Shown: positions 8,723 through 20,761, numbered from the stretch's first letter. The stretch is DNA of 64,000 nucleotides from DGNJ01 sp002388905 (GCA_036843405.1 DAITSJ010000003.1:62001-126000); one strand, 5' to 3'. A program made the numbers and translations. The notes: generated by a model not told the origin, from the sequence alone.

Positions 8723-9680
8723 TATCGATTCCCGACAGGTTCACCTGCACCGGCACGCCGGTGGCAAAATTGTGATCGTCGACATCGATGAAATCGATCT
8801 CGGCGAGAAAGCTCAGCCGCGACCGGTCGTGCTCGGTGAGGGCGTAGAAGGGCGTGAAGGCGGCATCCCCGGAGACGAACCGGACCCGGCCCGGGAAAGG
8901 CTCGGGAAATCCGTCCACCCGGATCGGCACGATGGTACCCGCCGTCAAACGGGCGCGGTAGGGCTCCGGTATATAGACCCGGGCATAGGGCCGACCGGCA
9001 AGCATAACCGCCACCGTGGCGCCTGCCGGAGGCCGCTCGCCTTCCTGGAAGGGCAGGGCATCCAGGATGCCGCTACGGGGGGCGGTGACGCTCAGCCTGT
9101 CAATCACTACCCGCAATTCCCGGACACGGGCCTCGCTCTCGTCCAGGGCGCTTTCCGCCTGCCTCAGTTCCTCGATGGTGGTCCCTTCGAGCAGCGCCTC
9201 GAGATCGGCGCGCAGCGAATTGACTTCGGCCAGCGCGCTGTCCCTTTCCGCCACGGCACGATCCCGTTCGGCGGCAGTGGCAAGGTTGCGGTCGACGAGT
9301 TCGGCGGTACGGGCCAGTTGCGCGGCTGCGTTTTGCAGGCGGCTTTGTGCGCCTTGCAGGCGTGCCCGGGTTGATTCGATACGCTCGCTGCGCGGGCCGC
9401 GTTTGAGTTCGGCCAGGCGCGCGGCGCTCCGATCCCGGGCGCCCTGGGCCTGGGCCAGTTGCGCAGCGACACGTTCGGGCTGTTGGCGCAGCAGGATGTC
9501 GCCCGCCGACACCTGGCTGCCTTCCGCGACGAGGATTTCGACAATCGGCTCGGGAGCCTCGCTGGTCAGCTCCACCCGGTCACGGGCCGTCTGGCCCACG
9601 GCAACCGGCTGGTCGCCACCACAACCGGCAATAACGATACTCAGCAATACAAGGAAAAGCGGCCGCGCATGGTCTGGCAT
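8715..9680 (-). CDS. HlyD-family membrane fusion (adaptor) lipoprotein
   Basis: This 321-residue adaptor begins MPDHARPLFLVLLSIVIAGC, a signal peptide with lipobox IAGC, so it should be anchored by lipid in the inner membrane. It has the split biotinyl-lipoyl half motifs (EILVAEGSQVSAGDILLRQ and ILDALPFQEGERPPAGA) flanking a long alpha-helical hairpin at about residues 85-205, rich in Ala, Glu and Arg. The start at 9680 was chosen because AAAAAGGA lies about 6 bases upstream; an in-frame ATG 48 bases earlier would put charged residues before the signal peptide. It is the first gene of the exporter operon and should link the pump to a TolC-like channel encoded elsewhere. Confidence 0.9.
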   Translation of the reverse strand: MPDHARPLFLVLLSIVIAGCGGDQPVAVGQTARDRVELTSEAPEPIVEILVAEGSQVSAGDILLRQQPERVAAQLAQAQGARDRSAARLAELKRGPRSERIESTRARLQGAQSRLQNAAAQLARTAELVDRNLATAAERDRAVAERDSALAEVNSLRADLEALLEGTTIEELRQAESALDESEARVRELRVVIDRLSVTAPRSGILDALPFQEGERPPAGATVAVMLAGRPYARVYIPEPYRARLTAGTIVPIRVDGFPEPFPGRVRFVSGDAAFTPFYALTEHDRSRLSFLAEIDFIDVDDHNFATGVPVQVNLSGIDNE

Positions 9681-9893
9681 GTTGCATTCCTTTTTCTTTA
9701 TGTCGGGCCAAGCCCGGTGTTGACTCATGTCACAGTCTCAAGTGTTGGCGAAAGGGCTGCTTCAATCAAGCGGCCGGCACACTGTTGTTTGCGTCGTCTG
9801 CCGGAATGGCTTATTTTGCGGGAAGGTTGTCGTTAGGACGCTGACAAAATAGCAGTGACGTGAATGCGCAGAACCAGAGGGTAGGGGGCGCCT

Positions 9894-11525
9894 ATGGAAG
9901 AAAAACAAGCACCCGGCTGGGTATTTTATATATCGCTGACCGTCCTGCTGGCCTTTGTGGCAACGGGAATCATTCTGCCCGACCAACTGGCTTTCCGGGC
10001 CGAGCAGGTGCTGGAGTTCACTACTCGCCATTTCGGCTGGCTGTACCTGTTTATCACCACCGGTTTCCTGGTTTTTTGCGTCGGCGTCGCCATCAGCGAT
10101 CACGGCAAGTTGCGCCTGGGCAACGAGGGGGAGGAACCGGAGTTCTCCTATCCCACCTGGCTGGGGATGATCTTCTCCGCGGGGATGGGCGTGGGACTGG
10201 TGTTCTGGGGCGTCGCGGAGCCCATGAGCCATTACGTGGCCCCGCCCCTTGGCCAGGTGCCCCCGCAGACACCGGAAGCGGCCAGTCTCGGGCTGCGTTA
10301 TTCCCTGTTCCACTGGGGTTTTCACCAGTGGGGCAATTTTGCCGTGGTGGGCCTGGCCATCGCCTATGTCCGCTTCCGCCGCGGCCGGGCCGGCCTCATC
10401 AGCGAGGCCTTCCGGGCCAGTCTGGGTAGCAGGGTGGACGGCGGTTGGGGACATGCCATCGATGTCCTTGCGGTGGTGTCCACCACCTTCGGGGTCGCCA
10501 CCACCCTGGGGCTGGGGGTTATTCAGGTGAACAGCGGTCTCGCCGCCGTGGCGGGGACGGAATTCGGCATCGAATCGCAGCTGGCCATCCTGGGGGGCAT
10601 TGCCGTCGTGTTCCTGCTCTGTGCCCTCACGCCCCTGGAGCGGGGTGTACGTTACGTTAGCGACCTCAATATGCTTCTCGCCGCGGCGCTTTTACTGTTC
10701 GTGTTCTTTGCCGGGCCCACGGACTTCATTACCGCTGCCATGACCAATGCGGTGGGTGAGTATTTTTCCAATGTCATCGGCATGAGCCTGGTGATGACGC
10801 CGTATACCGGCGGCGACTGGGTCGAGCGCTGGACTATTTTCTACTGGGCCTGGGGGCTGTCCTGGGCGCCGTTCGTGGGCAGTTTTATTGCCCGGATTTC
10901 CCGGGGGCGTACGATCCGCGAATTTATTTTCGGGGTGATCGGCGTTCCCGTTGCCCTCAGTATTCTCTGGTTCGCCACTTTCGGAGGAACGGCCATCTAC
11001 TTCGAGATGTTCGAGGGCGCGGCCATCAGCGAGGCGGTGCTGGCGGAATTGAGTTCGGCCCTCTTTGCCACCCTCGCGCAACTGCCCTGGTCGGGAGTGG
11101 CGGGCATTCTCACCGTGGTGCTGGTGGTGCTGTTTGTTATTACCTCCGCCAATTCGGCCACCTTCGTATTGGGCATGTTCACCGGCAAGGGCGTCCTCAA
11201 CCCCCGGCGGTGGATTCGCATCACCTGGGGCGTGACCCAGGTTCTCGTGGCGGCGGTGCTGTTGATGAGTGGCGGACTGGCGGCCCTGCAAACGCTCTCC
11301 ATCGTCGCGGCCTTCCCCTTTATGATCCTGATGGTATTCATGGCAGCCGCGCTATTGCATTCCCTTCAGGACGAACGCCGGGAATCGGAGTTGCGCGAAC
11401 GGGCCATGCGCCGTGGCCTGGAGAGGCTGCTCACCGCCGAGCTGGCGGGAACCGCTGTGGTCAATCAGCAGGATCCCGATGATCCTGGTGAGCAACGCGG
11501 GGAAGAAGACAGGGGTAGCGGTTGA
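9894..11525 (+). CDS. BCCT-family transporter (betaine/carnitine/choline type)
   Basis: This 543-residue inner-membrane protein has about 12 membrane helices. The BCCT hallmark GMGVGLVFWGVAEPMSHY is at about residues 98-115. The later segment YWAWGLSWAPFVGSFIARISRGRTIREF carries the Trp-rich quaternary-amine site of the family. The glycine-rich GMGVG favours a Na+- or H+-coupled symporter rather than an antiporter. The C-terminus is short and charged (about 50 residues) and could sense osmotic stress as in BetP, though this is inferred. No betaine-synthesis genes are near, so import of an osmoprotectant or a quaternary amine nutrient is equally possible. It stands alone. Confidence 0.93.
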   Translation: MEEKQAPGWVFYISLTVLLAFVATGIILPDQLAFRAEQVLEFTTRHFGWLYLFITTGFLVFCVGVAISDHGKLRLGNEGEEPEFSYPTWLGMIFSAGMGVGLVFWGVAEPMSHYVAPPLGQVPPQTPEAASLGLRYSLFHWGFHQWGNFAVVGLAIAYVRFRRGRAGLISEAFRASLGSRVDGGWGHAIDVLAVVSTTFGVATTLGLGVIQVNSGLAAVAGTEFGIESQLAILGGIAVVFLLCALTPLERGVRYVSDLNMLLAAALLLFVFFAGPTDFITAAMTNAVGEYFSNVIGMSLVMTPYTGGDWVERWTIFYWAWGLSWAPFVGSFIARISRGRTIREFIFGVIGVPVALSILWFATFGGTAIYFEMFEGAAISEAVLAELSSALFATLAQLPWSGVAGILTVVLVVLFVITSANSATFVLGMFTGKGVLNPRRWIRITWGVTQVLVAAVLLMSGGLAALQTLSIVAAFPFMILMVFMAAALLHSLQDERRESELRERAMRRGLERLLTAELAGTAVVNQQDPDDPGEQRGEEDRGSG

Positions 11526-11627
11526 TTCCGTCTATACTTGCGGTTCGTGCCCCGGAATTTGAAACCCGGTTCGCCCGGTGCAAGAATGCCCGGCGCATTT
11601 TGATGACAAGACAGGAGGAATACATCC

Positions 11628-12104
11628 ATGGGATTTGCACTATCCGATATGCAACTGACCAGTGACGCCTTTGCCCCGGGCGGGGAGATCCCCACCCGTT
11701 TCACCGGGGAGGGGGACGATGTATCGCCGCAACTGGCCTGGAGCAATGCCCCGGACGAGGCCAAATCCTTTGCGGTGATCTGCCACGATCCGGACGCGCC
11801 ACTGGTAAAGGATGGCAATTATGGTTTCGTGCACTGGGTGCTGTACAACCTGCCCGGCAGCACCTCAGCCCTTGCGGAAGGTACCGGCGAGGGCACCGCC
11901 GGCGTAAACGATTTCGGTAACAGCGGTTACGGCGGTCCCATGCCCCCGGAGGGCCACGGCACTCACCACTATTTCTTCTGGGTGCTGGCATTCGACAGGG
12001 AACTGGACCTGAAGCCCGGCCTGACCCTGAACGAATTCCTCAAGCAGTCGGAACCCAACCTGATCGCCATGAACCGATTGACGGGTACCTATCGCCGGGC
12101 CTGA
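11628..12104 (+). CDS. YbhB/YbcL-family (PEBP, Raf kinase inhibitor-like) protein
   Basis: This 158-residue protein has the PEBP fold motifs SPQLAWSNAPDEAKSFAVICHDPDAP near residue 40 and GTHHYFFWVLAFD near residue 115, which line the phosphate/phosphoester pocket. Bacterial members are cytosolic or periplasmic, and their roles are poorly known; no signal peptide is visible here. The start follows ACAGGAGG with good spacing. It is monocistronic and is followed by a strong GC-rich stem. Confidence 0.93.
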   Translation: MGFALSDMQLTSDAFAPGGEIPTRFTGEGDDVSPQLAWSNAPDEAKSFAVICHDPDAPLVKDGNYGFVHWVLYNLPGSTSALAEGTGEGTAGVNDFGNSGYGGPMPPEGHGTHHYFFWVLAFDRELDLKPGLTLNEFLKQSEPNLIAMNRLTGTYRRA

Positions 12105-12114
12105 AGCACCTGGG

Positions 12115-12145
12115 GGCCGGTCCGCTCGTGCGCGGACCGGCCTTT
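12115..12145 (+). terminator. Probable intrinsic terminator after the YbhB-like gene
   Basis: GGCCGGTCCGC (12115-12125) pairs perfectly over 11 bp with GCGGACCGGCC (12132-12142) around a six-base loop, followed by a short TTT. It begins 10 bases after the stop codon. The T-run is short, so termination may be partial. Confidence 0.65.
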
Positions 12146-12211
12146 CGCTCCCCCTTGCAAAATCGCCGTTTGCCGCTATGTTAGGCGTTTCCTCACTCGA
12201 GCACATGATCC

Positions 12212-13069
12212 ATGTCTGGCAATAATACGGTTGAAATTACCCGGGAAAACGCCCAGCGGTACCTGATCGACGAATCCTACGAGCGCCCAGTACTGATCGA
12301 TTTCTGGGCGGATTGGTGCGCACCCTGCAAAGCGTTGATGCCCGTTCTGGAAAAGCTGGCCGACGCCTACGACGGGGCCTTCCTTCTGGCCAAGGTCAAC
12401 GCCGACGAATTCCAGCAGATAGCCGCCCAGTTCGGCGTGCGCAGCCTGCCCACGGTGGTCGTGATGAACGAGGGGCAACCGGTGGATGCGTTCCAGGGAG
12501 CACAGCCGGAGACTGCCATCCGGGAGTTGATCGACAAGCATCTGCCCGACCCCTGGGACCGGCTTATGCAACTGGCCCAGGAGAAAATCCAGGCCGGCGA
12601 CTACGCCGGTGCCCTCCCGGAACTGCGCCGCGCCTACGAGGAGTCACGGCGGCGAAGCGATATCGGCCTTGCCCTGGCGCACACCTGGCTCCAGCTGAAC
12701 CGGGCCGACGAGGCCGAGGCGGTACTGGACAGGGTCCCGGAAAAAGACCGGGACGCCATGTTCGAGCAATTGATGGGGCAACTGGAATTGAGTCGCGAGG
12801 CGGCGAAACCCGACGAAATCCGGGCCCTCGAAGAGAAGCTGGCGGCCCAGCCGGAAAACCCGGATATCCTCTACCAACTGGCCAATGCCTGCCATCGGCA
12901 CAATTTGGTCAAGGAGGCCCTGGAATTTCTGCTGGGGATCCTGGAGCGGGACCGGGATTACCGGGACGGCGCCGCGAAGGGGCTGTACCTGGACATCATC
13001 AAGGGGCTGGCCAAAGGGGACCCCCTGGCCACCGAATTCCAACGCAAGTTCTACAACCTGATGTACTGA
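12212..13069 (+). CDS. ybbN: Thioredoxin-TPR protein (YbbN/CnoX family)
   Basis: This 285-residue protein joins an N-terminal thioredoxin domain (residues of about 10-110, active site WCAPCK with Cys36 and Cys39) to a C-terminal helical region with TPR-like repeats (about 115-285). That matches YbbN/CnoX, a holdase that hands substrates to GroEL or DnaK and protects them from over-oxidation. E. coli CnoX lacks a full CXXC; here both cysteines are present, so redox activity is expected. The next gene starts eight bases after the stop, suggesting co-transcription. Confidence 0.9.
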   Translation: MSGNNTVEITRENAQRYLIDESYERPVLIDFWADWCAPCKALMPVLEKLADAYDGAFLLAKVNADEFQQIAAQFGVRSLPTVVVMNEGQPVDAFQGAQPETAIRELIDKHLPDPWDRLMQLAQEKIQAGDYAGALPELRRAYEESRRRSDIGLALAHTWLQLNRADEAEAVLDRVPEKDRDAMFEQLMGQLELSREAAKPDEIRALEEKLAAQPENPDILYQLANACHRHNLVKEALEFLLGILERDRDYRDGAAKGLYLDIIKGLAKGDPLATEFQRKFYNLMY

Positions 13070-13077
13070 GGCCGACC

Positions 13078-13389
13078 ATGTACAAACTCTGTTTCTATGT
13101 GCCCGAGGATCACGCCGAAACAGTCAAGGCGGCGGTCTTCGCCACCGGCGCCGGCAGGATCGGGGACTACGATTCCTGCTGCTGGCAGGTGAAAGGGCAG
13201 GGCCAGTTCCGCCCCCTGGAAGGCAGCGATCCCTTCGTTGGCACCCAGGGGGAGGTGGAAGCCGTGCAGGAGTTGCGGGTGGAACTGGTCTGCGAGGATG
13301 CCCTGATCCGGACCGCCATCGGGGCCCTCAAGAAAGCCCATCCCTACGAAGAGCCGGCCTACGATGTCTGGCGCCTGGAGGATCTGTAA
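13078..13389 (+). CDS. NIF3-like/YqfO-family small protein
   Basis: This 103-residue protein begins MYKLCFYVPEDHAETVKAAVFATGAGRIGDYDSC and ends with KKAHPYEEPAYDVWRLE, the CutA-like module otherwise inserted in YqfO/NIF3 proteins (NGG1p-interacting factor 3-like). Stand-alone copies are common in gammaproteobacteria, with unknown role. The module could bind a metal or nucleotide, but that is only known for relatives. It follows the thioredoxin-TPR gene with an eight-base gap, so the two probably form an operon. Confidence 0.88.
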   Translation: MYKLCFYVPEDHAETVKAAVFATGAGRIGDYDSCCWQVKGQGQFRPLEGSDPFVGTQGEVEAVQELRVELVCEDALIRTAIGALKKAHPYEEPAYDVWRLEDL

Positions 13390-13489
13390 CAGGCAGTGAC
13401 ACGGTGAGGCTCCGGGGAGCGGGCCGGCGTCAGCCGGCCTGGTCCCCATTGCCGTTTCCGGTATTTCCCGGCTTTACTCCCGACAACCG

Positions 13490-16249
<2,760 letters not shown>

Positions 16250-16572
16250 GGCGTTAACTTCCTCGCTGCTATTTCCGGATATTCCAATTCGCTGTCTACC
16301 GGGCCGTCTTCCGGCTGCCTTGGGGCCCCGGAACTCCCGGCGCTGCTGGCAACGTGCCCCCGGCGGGCCCGGTTTGCTTCCGCCAGTGTAGGCTATCGGC
16401 TCCGGTACAAGAAGGGGTTTTGCCGAGGCCTCCGGCGTCCGGGCTTTTGGCCGCACTTTACGCTTTAGCCTAGCCGAATTGTCGGGAGGCCACCAGGGTC
16501 CGGTAGCGCAGCCCCCTGACATGCCGACACATTGGCCTATAATGGTGGGTTCTCTCAAGCCAGCGTGTGTCT
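16250..16572. other. acnA-uvrB divergent spacer
   Basis: This spacer of about 320 bases holds the uvrB promoter near its right end. No clear acnA promoter was picked out by eye. The open frame on the minus strand in this region is not supported as an N-terminal extension of acnA. Confidence 0.6.
16516..16543 (+). promoter_or_regulatory. uvrB sigma-70 promoter
   Basis: -35 CTGACA (16516-16521, 5/6 match) and -10 TATAAT (16538-16543, 6/6) are separated by 16 bp, placing the start near 16550, about 20 bases before the coding start. No LexA-type CTG-N10-CAG overlaps it. Confidence 0.75.
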
Positions 16573-18606
16573 ATGAAATCGTTTCGCATTGCCAGTGGTT
16601 ACCAGCCGGCCGGCGATCAGCCCCGGGCCATCGACGGCCTGGTCCACGGACTGGAGGCGGGGCTCGCGGCCCAGACCCTACTCGGGGTAACCGGGTCCGG
16701 CAAGACCTTTACCGTCGCCAATGTCATCGAGCGGGTCCAGCGTCCCACTATTGTCCTGGCCCATAACAAGACCCTGGCCGCGCAACTGTACGGTGAATTT
16801 CGGGAGTTCTTTCCGGACAACGCCGTGGAATACTTTGTTTCCTATTACGATTACTACCAGCCCGAAGCCTATGTTCCCTCCTCGGATACTTTTATCGAGA
16901 AGGATGCCTCCATCAACCAGCATATCGAGCAGATGCGCCTGTCCGCGACCAAGGCCCTGATGGAGCGCAAGGACGTGATCGTTGTGGCGACGGTCTCTTC
17001 CATTTACGGTCTCGGGGACCCCGACGCCTACCTGAAAATGGTCTTGCACCTGGTGCGGGGGGACCGCATCGATCAGCGCGCCGTCCTGCGCCGCCTGGCG
17101 GAATTGCAATATACCCGCAACGATACGGATTTCCGGCGGGCCACTTACCGGGTCCGGGGCGACGTTATCGATATCTTCCCCGCCGATTCTGACGAGCAGG
17201 CGTTGCGCATCGAGTTGTTCGACGATGAGATCGAAACCCTTTCCCTGTTCGACCCGCTAACCGGCGAGGTGCTGGGCAAGGTGCCCCGTTTCACCATTTA
17301 TCCCAAGACCCACTATGTCACGCCCAGGCAGACTATCCTGGAGGCTGTCGACCGGATCGAGGAGGAGCTTAAGGAGCGGGTCGAGCAATTGCGGGAAGCG
17401 GACAAACTGGTGGAAGTCCAGCGGCTTAGCGAACGTACCCGCTACGATCTGGAAATGATGCGTGAACTGGGTTATTGCACCGGTATCGAGAACTATTCCC
17501 GTTACCTGTCCGGGCGCGAGCCCGGGGAGCCGCCGCCAACCCTGTTCGACTACCTGCCGCCCGAGGCGCTGATGGTGATCGACGAATCCCATGTAACCAT
17601 TCCCCAGTTCGGGGGCATGTACAAGGGTGACCGGTCCCGCAAGGAGACCCTCGTGGAATACGGCTTCCGTCTGCCATCGGCGCTGGACAACCGGCCCATG
17701 CGCTTCGACGAATGGGAGCGGGTTTCTCCCCAGGCCATTTATGTTTCCGCCACGCCGGGCAAGTACGAGGCAGCCCACGCCGGCCAGGTCGTCGAGCAGG
17801 TGGTAAGGCCCACAGGCCTGGTCGATCCCGAGATCGAGGTGCGCCCCGCTTCCGCCCAGGTGGACGATGTGCTCGGGGAGATTCGCAAGGCCGTGGCGGC
17901 CGGTGACCGGGTGCTGATCACCACGCTTACCAAGCGTATGGCCGAGGACCTCACCGACTACCTGGATGAACACGATGTGCGGGTACGCTACCTGCACTCG
18001 GATATCGATACCGTGGAGCGGGTGGAGATTATCCGGGATCTGCGCCTCGGCGAATTCGATGTGCTGGTGGGCATCAATCTTCTCCGGGAAGGGCTCGATA
18101 TGCCGGAGGTTTCGCTGGTGGCGATTCTGGATGCCGACAAGGAGGGTTTTCTGCGCTCCGAGCAGTCCCTGATACAGACCATCGGTCGCGCCGCCCGCCA
18201 TATCAACGGCAAGGCCATTCTGTACGGGGACAATGTTACCGGTTCCATGCAGCGGGCCATTGACGAGACCGAGCGACGTCGCCACAGGCAACTGGAATTC
18301 AACCGGGAGCACGGTGTCTCGCCCCGTGGTATCCATAAATCCGTGGCCGACATCATGGAAGGTGCGGTGCTCTACGGCCCGGGTAAAGGCAAGAAGCGCA
18401 AGGCGGCCGAACGCCGGGAACATTACGCCGGCGTGCCGCCCGAGGGTGCCGTCACCGACACAATCAAGAGTCTGGCGACGCGCATCGACGCCCTGGAAAA
18501 GAAGATGTACGAGCACGCCCGGAATCTGGAATTCGAGGAAGCGGCGGCCCTGCGCGACCAGGTCCACCAGCTTAAAGAGAGGGAACTGGTGGCCGCCGGG
18601 CGGTAA
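16573..18606 (+). CDS. uvrB: Excinuclease ABC subunit B
   Basis: This 677-residue protein is UvrB, the damage-verifying helicase-like subunit of nucleotide excision repair. Walker A GVTGSGKT is at residues 38-45, the beta-hairpin YYDYYQPEAYVP that clamps DNA is at about 90-101, and helicase motifs DESHVTIPQ and QTIGRAARH follow. The C-terminal UVR domain (EKKMYEHARNLEFEEAAALRDQ), which binds UvrC, is complete. An in-frame GTG at 16567, two codons upstream, is an equally possible start. The gene has its own near-consensus promoter. Confidence 0.97.
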   Translation: MKSFRIASGYQPAGDQPRAIDGLVHGLEAGLAAQTLLGVTGSGKTFTVANVIERVQRPTIVLAHNKTLAAQLYGEFREFFPDNAVEYFVSYYDYYQPEAYVPSSDTFIEKDASINQHIEQMRLSATKALMERKDVIVVATVSSIYGLGDPDAYLKMVLHLVRGDRIDQRAVLRRLAELQYTRNDTDFRRATYRVRGDVIDIFPADSDEQALRIELFDDEIETLSLFDPLTGEVLGKVPRFTIYPKTHYVTPRQTILEAVDRIEEELKERVEQLREADKLVEVQRLSERTRYDLEMMRELGYCTGIENYSRYLSGREPGEPPPTLFDYLPPEALMVIDESHVTIPQFGGMYKGDRSRKETLVEYGFRLPSALDNRPMRFDEWERVSPQAIYVSATPGKYEAAHAGQVVEQVVRPTGLVDPEIEVRPASAQVDDVLGEIRKAVAAGDRVLITTLTKRMAEDLTDYLDEHDVRVRYLHSDIDTVERVEIIRDLRLGEFDVLVGINLLREGLDMPEVSLVAILDADKEGFLRSEQSLIQTIGRAARHINGKAILYGDNVTGSMQRAIDETERRRHRQLEFNREHGVSPRGIHKSVADIMEGAVLYGPGKGKKRKAAERREHYAGVPPEGAVTDTIKSLATRIDALEKKMYEHARNLEFEEAAALRDQVHQLKERELVAAGR

Positions 18607-18705
18607 CCGGACAATCCCGGATCACGGACTTTGGCGCCGTTTGCGCATCGGGATTGATCGCGGTAGAGTTGCCGCCCTTATCGGTTCTAGCCCAAGGGAA
18701 ATATC

Positions 18706-19317
18706 GTGGAAATCGCCTGCCTTGACCTCGAAGGGGTACTGATCCCCGAAATCTGGATTGCCTTCGCCGAAAAAACCGGTATCGACGCGCTCCGGGCCAC
18801 GACCCGGGACATCCCCGACTACGACGTGCTCATGAAGCAGCGCCTTTCGATTCTCGAGGAGCATGGTCTGGGCCTCAACGAGATTCAGGAGGTGATCGCC
18901 AGCCTGGAGCCGTTGCCCGGCGCCCGGGAATTTACCGACTGGCTGAGGGAGCGCTTCCAGGTGGTGATTCTTTCCGATACGTTTTATGAGTTCGCCATGC
19001 CCCTCATGCGCCAGCTCGGGTATCCCACCCTGCTTTGCCACAAGCTGGAGGTGGAGAAGGACGGGCGCGTGGCCGATTACAGGCTGCGCCAGGCAAACCC
19101 CAAGCGCCAGGCGATCGTCGCCCTTAAGAGTATCTATTACCGCACCATCGCGGCGGGCGATTCCTACAACGATATGCTCGCGGAAGCCGACGCCGGCATT
19201 CTTTTCAGTGCCCCTGAAAACGTCATCCGGGAGTTTCCCCAATTCCCGGCCGTGCACACCTACGAAGACCTTAAAAAGGCATTTATCCGGGCCAGCAACC
19301 GGGATTTGCGGCTCTAA
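18706..19317 (+). CDS. thrH: Phosphoserine phosphatase/homoserine phosphotransferase
   Basis: This 203-residue HAD-family protein matches ThrH. Its N-terminal motif is CLDLEGVLIPE, in which the second acidic residue is Glu (D-x-E) rather than the usual DxD, and AAGDSYNDMLAEADAGILF is the C-terminal HAD motif. ThrH removes phosphate from phosphoserine and can transfer it to homoserine, linking serine and threonine synthesis. The start is GTG (MEIACLDLEG) with an AAGGGA box about six bases upstream. It is convergent with pabB, leaving a 20-base gap. Confidence 0.94.
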   Translation: MEIACLDLEGVLIPEIWIAFAEKTGIDALRATTRDIPDYDVLMKQRLSILEEHGLGLNEIQEVIASLEPLPGAREFTDWLRERFQVVILSDTFYEFAMPLMRQLGYPTLLCHKLEVEKDGRVADYRLRQANPKRQAIVALKSIYYRTIAAGDSYNDMLAEADAGILFSAPENVIREFPQFPAVHTYEDLKKAFIRASNRDLRL

Positions 19318-19337
19318 TCAATAACGGTCTGGCCCGG

Positions 19338-20708
19338 CTACAGCCTTTCCAGTGTGCTCATCAGCACCCTGACTTTCTGCAACGATTCCCGGTATTCCTC
19401 TTGCGGATCGGAATCGGCAACGATGCCGCCACCACCCCAGCAGCGCAAGCGATCGCCCTGGGCGGCGATGGTGCGGATGGCGATGTTGGTGTCCATGCGC
19501 CCGTGGGCACTGACATAGCCGATACTGCCGCAGTAGATTTCCCTGGGCGCGGGCTCGAGTTCGGCGATAATTTCCATGGCACGCCGCTTGGGGGCGCCGG
19601 TGATGGAACCGCCGGGCAGGCAATCCCGGAGCAACGCCAGTGCGTCCGCACCATCGTTCAGGCGGCCGGTGACGGTGCTGACCAGGTGATGGACATTGGC
19701 AAAGCTCTCCAGGGAAAACAGCCGGGGAACCCGGATCGAGCCAGTCTGGCAGTTCTTGCCCAGATCGTTGCGCAGCAGGTCGACGATCATCAGGTTTTCG
19801 GCACGGTCTTTGGCGCTGTTGAGCAGTCGCCGGGCATTGTCGTTATCCTCGGCCAGCGTTCGCCCCCGGGCAACGGTGCCCTTGATGGGTTTGGTCTCGA
19901 CACCCCCGCGGGAAACCTTGAGAAACCGCTCTGGCGACAGGGACAGCAATGCCTTGTCGTCCCACGCCATGTAGGCGCTGTAGGGCGAAGGCAGGGCGTA
20001 ACGCAGGGCGCGGTAGGCGGTCCAGGTGTCACCCCCGAAGCGGGTCTCGAAGGCCTGGGCGTAATTGACCTGGTAGCAGTCTCCGCTGTGGATATAGTCC
20101 CTGATGGCGTCCAGGGCTCCCAGGTACTGCGCACGTGTTACCGAGGGGGAAAAAGGCCGGCGGAGGTGGAAACGGGTCGATGCCGGTTGCGGCAAGGGCG
20201 CCGTGAAACGACGGTTGATATCCCGCTTCAATGGCGGGGAACACGCCGGGTGAAAGAGAAGGGTGGCGGTACGCGCGTGATGGTTGACCACCAGCGCCCA
20301 GCCGTACCAGCCCAGGCGCATGTCGGGCAGGGCGCGGGTATCATTGCTGCGCAGGCCATTGAATCGCAGCCCCAGGTCGTAACTGAAAAAGCCGATCAGG
20401 CCACCGGCAAAGGGCAGGTCGATACTGTCTTCGGGGAGTATGCCCATTTCCTTTTGCAGGGCCCGGGCCAGGTCGATAGGGTCGTCGGCAGAGTTGTCGG
20501 TCGGGCCGTCACTAGACGCTACCCGGGTTGTGTCGCCGCGGGTTTCCAGGTACCGCGACGGGCAGGCGGAAAGGATATCGAAGCGGCCCTGGAAAGACCG
20601 GGGCTTGCCGCTGTCAAGCCAGACGGCGCCGGGCAGATCGCGGATGGCCTCGAAAAATTCCGTGGGGTCCTCCCGATAGGGCAAGTCGACGGCCTGGATT
20701 TTGCGCAT
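19338..20708 (-). CDS. pabB: Aminodeoxychorismate synthase component I
   Basis: This 456-residue chorismate-binding enzyme makes 4-amino-4-deoxychorismate for folate synthesis. The motif PIKGTVARG (PabB/TrpE family lysine), then NLMIVDLLRNDLG and GGSITGAPKRRAMEIIAELEP, mark the chorismate and Mg2+ site. The N-terminal glutamine-amidotransferase-interacting region is present (FQGRFDILSACPSRYLE). PabB is favoured over TrpE by the PIKGT motif in place of the tryptophan-binding LLES/PISGT pattern. pabA and pabC are not nearby. Confidence 0.93.
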   Translation of the reverse strand: MRKIQAVDLPYREDPTEFFEAIRDLPGAVWLDSGKPRSFQGRFDILSACPSRYLETRGDTTRVASSDGPTDNSADDPIDLARALQKEMGILPEDSIDLPFAGGLIGFFSYDLGLRFNGLRSNDTRALPDMRLGWYGWALVVNHHARTATLLFHPACSPPLKRDINRRFTAPLPQPASTRFHLRRPFSPSVTRAQYLGALDAIRDYIHSGDCYQVNYAQAFETRFGGDTWTAYRALRYALPSPYSAYMAWDDKALLSLSPERFLKVSRGGVETKPIKGTVARGRTLAEDNDNARRLLNSAKDRAENLMIVDLLRNDLGKNCQTGSIRVPRLFSLESFANVHHLVSTVTGRLNDGADALALLRDCLPGGSITGAPKRRAMEIIAELEPAPREIYCGSIGYVSAHGRMDTNIAIRTIAAQGDRLRCWGGGGIVADSDPQEEYRESLQKVRVLMSTLERL

Positions 20709-20736
20709 TGGGCTACCGGGGTTCCTGCTCTACAAT
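20708..20736 (+). promoter_or_regulatory. Promoter of the small Rieske protein gene
   Basis: -35 TTGGGC (20708-20713) and -10 TACAAT (20731-20736) are 17 bp apart, beginning at the first base of the divergent pabB gene. The -10 covers an in-frame ATG at 20735, which argues that translation starts at the later ATG, 20762. Confidence 0.5.
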
Positions 20737-20761
20737 GAATTTGCTGAAACGGGTGCCCATT

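Noticed and set aside
16250..16558. N-terminal extension of acnA (103 extra codons)
   Set aside because: The extension is Pro/Arg/Gly-rich without family similarity, and GAGGAAG precedes the ATG at 16249.
16500..16572. LexA box before uvrB
   Set aside because: The only CTG (16516) is not followed by CAG after ten bases.
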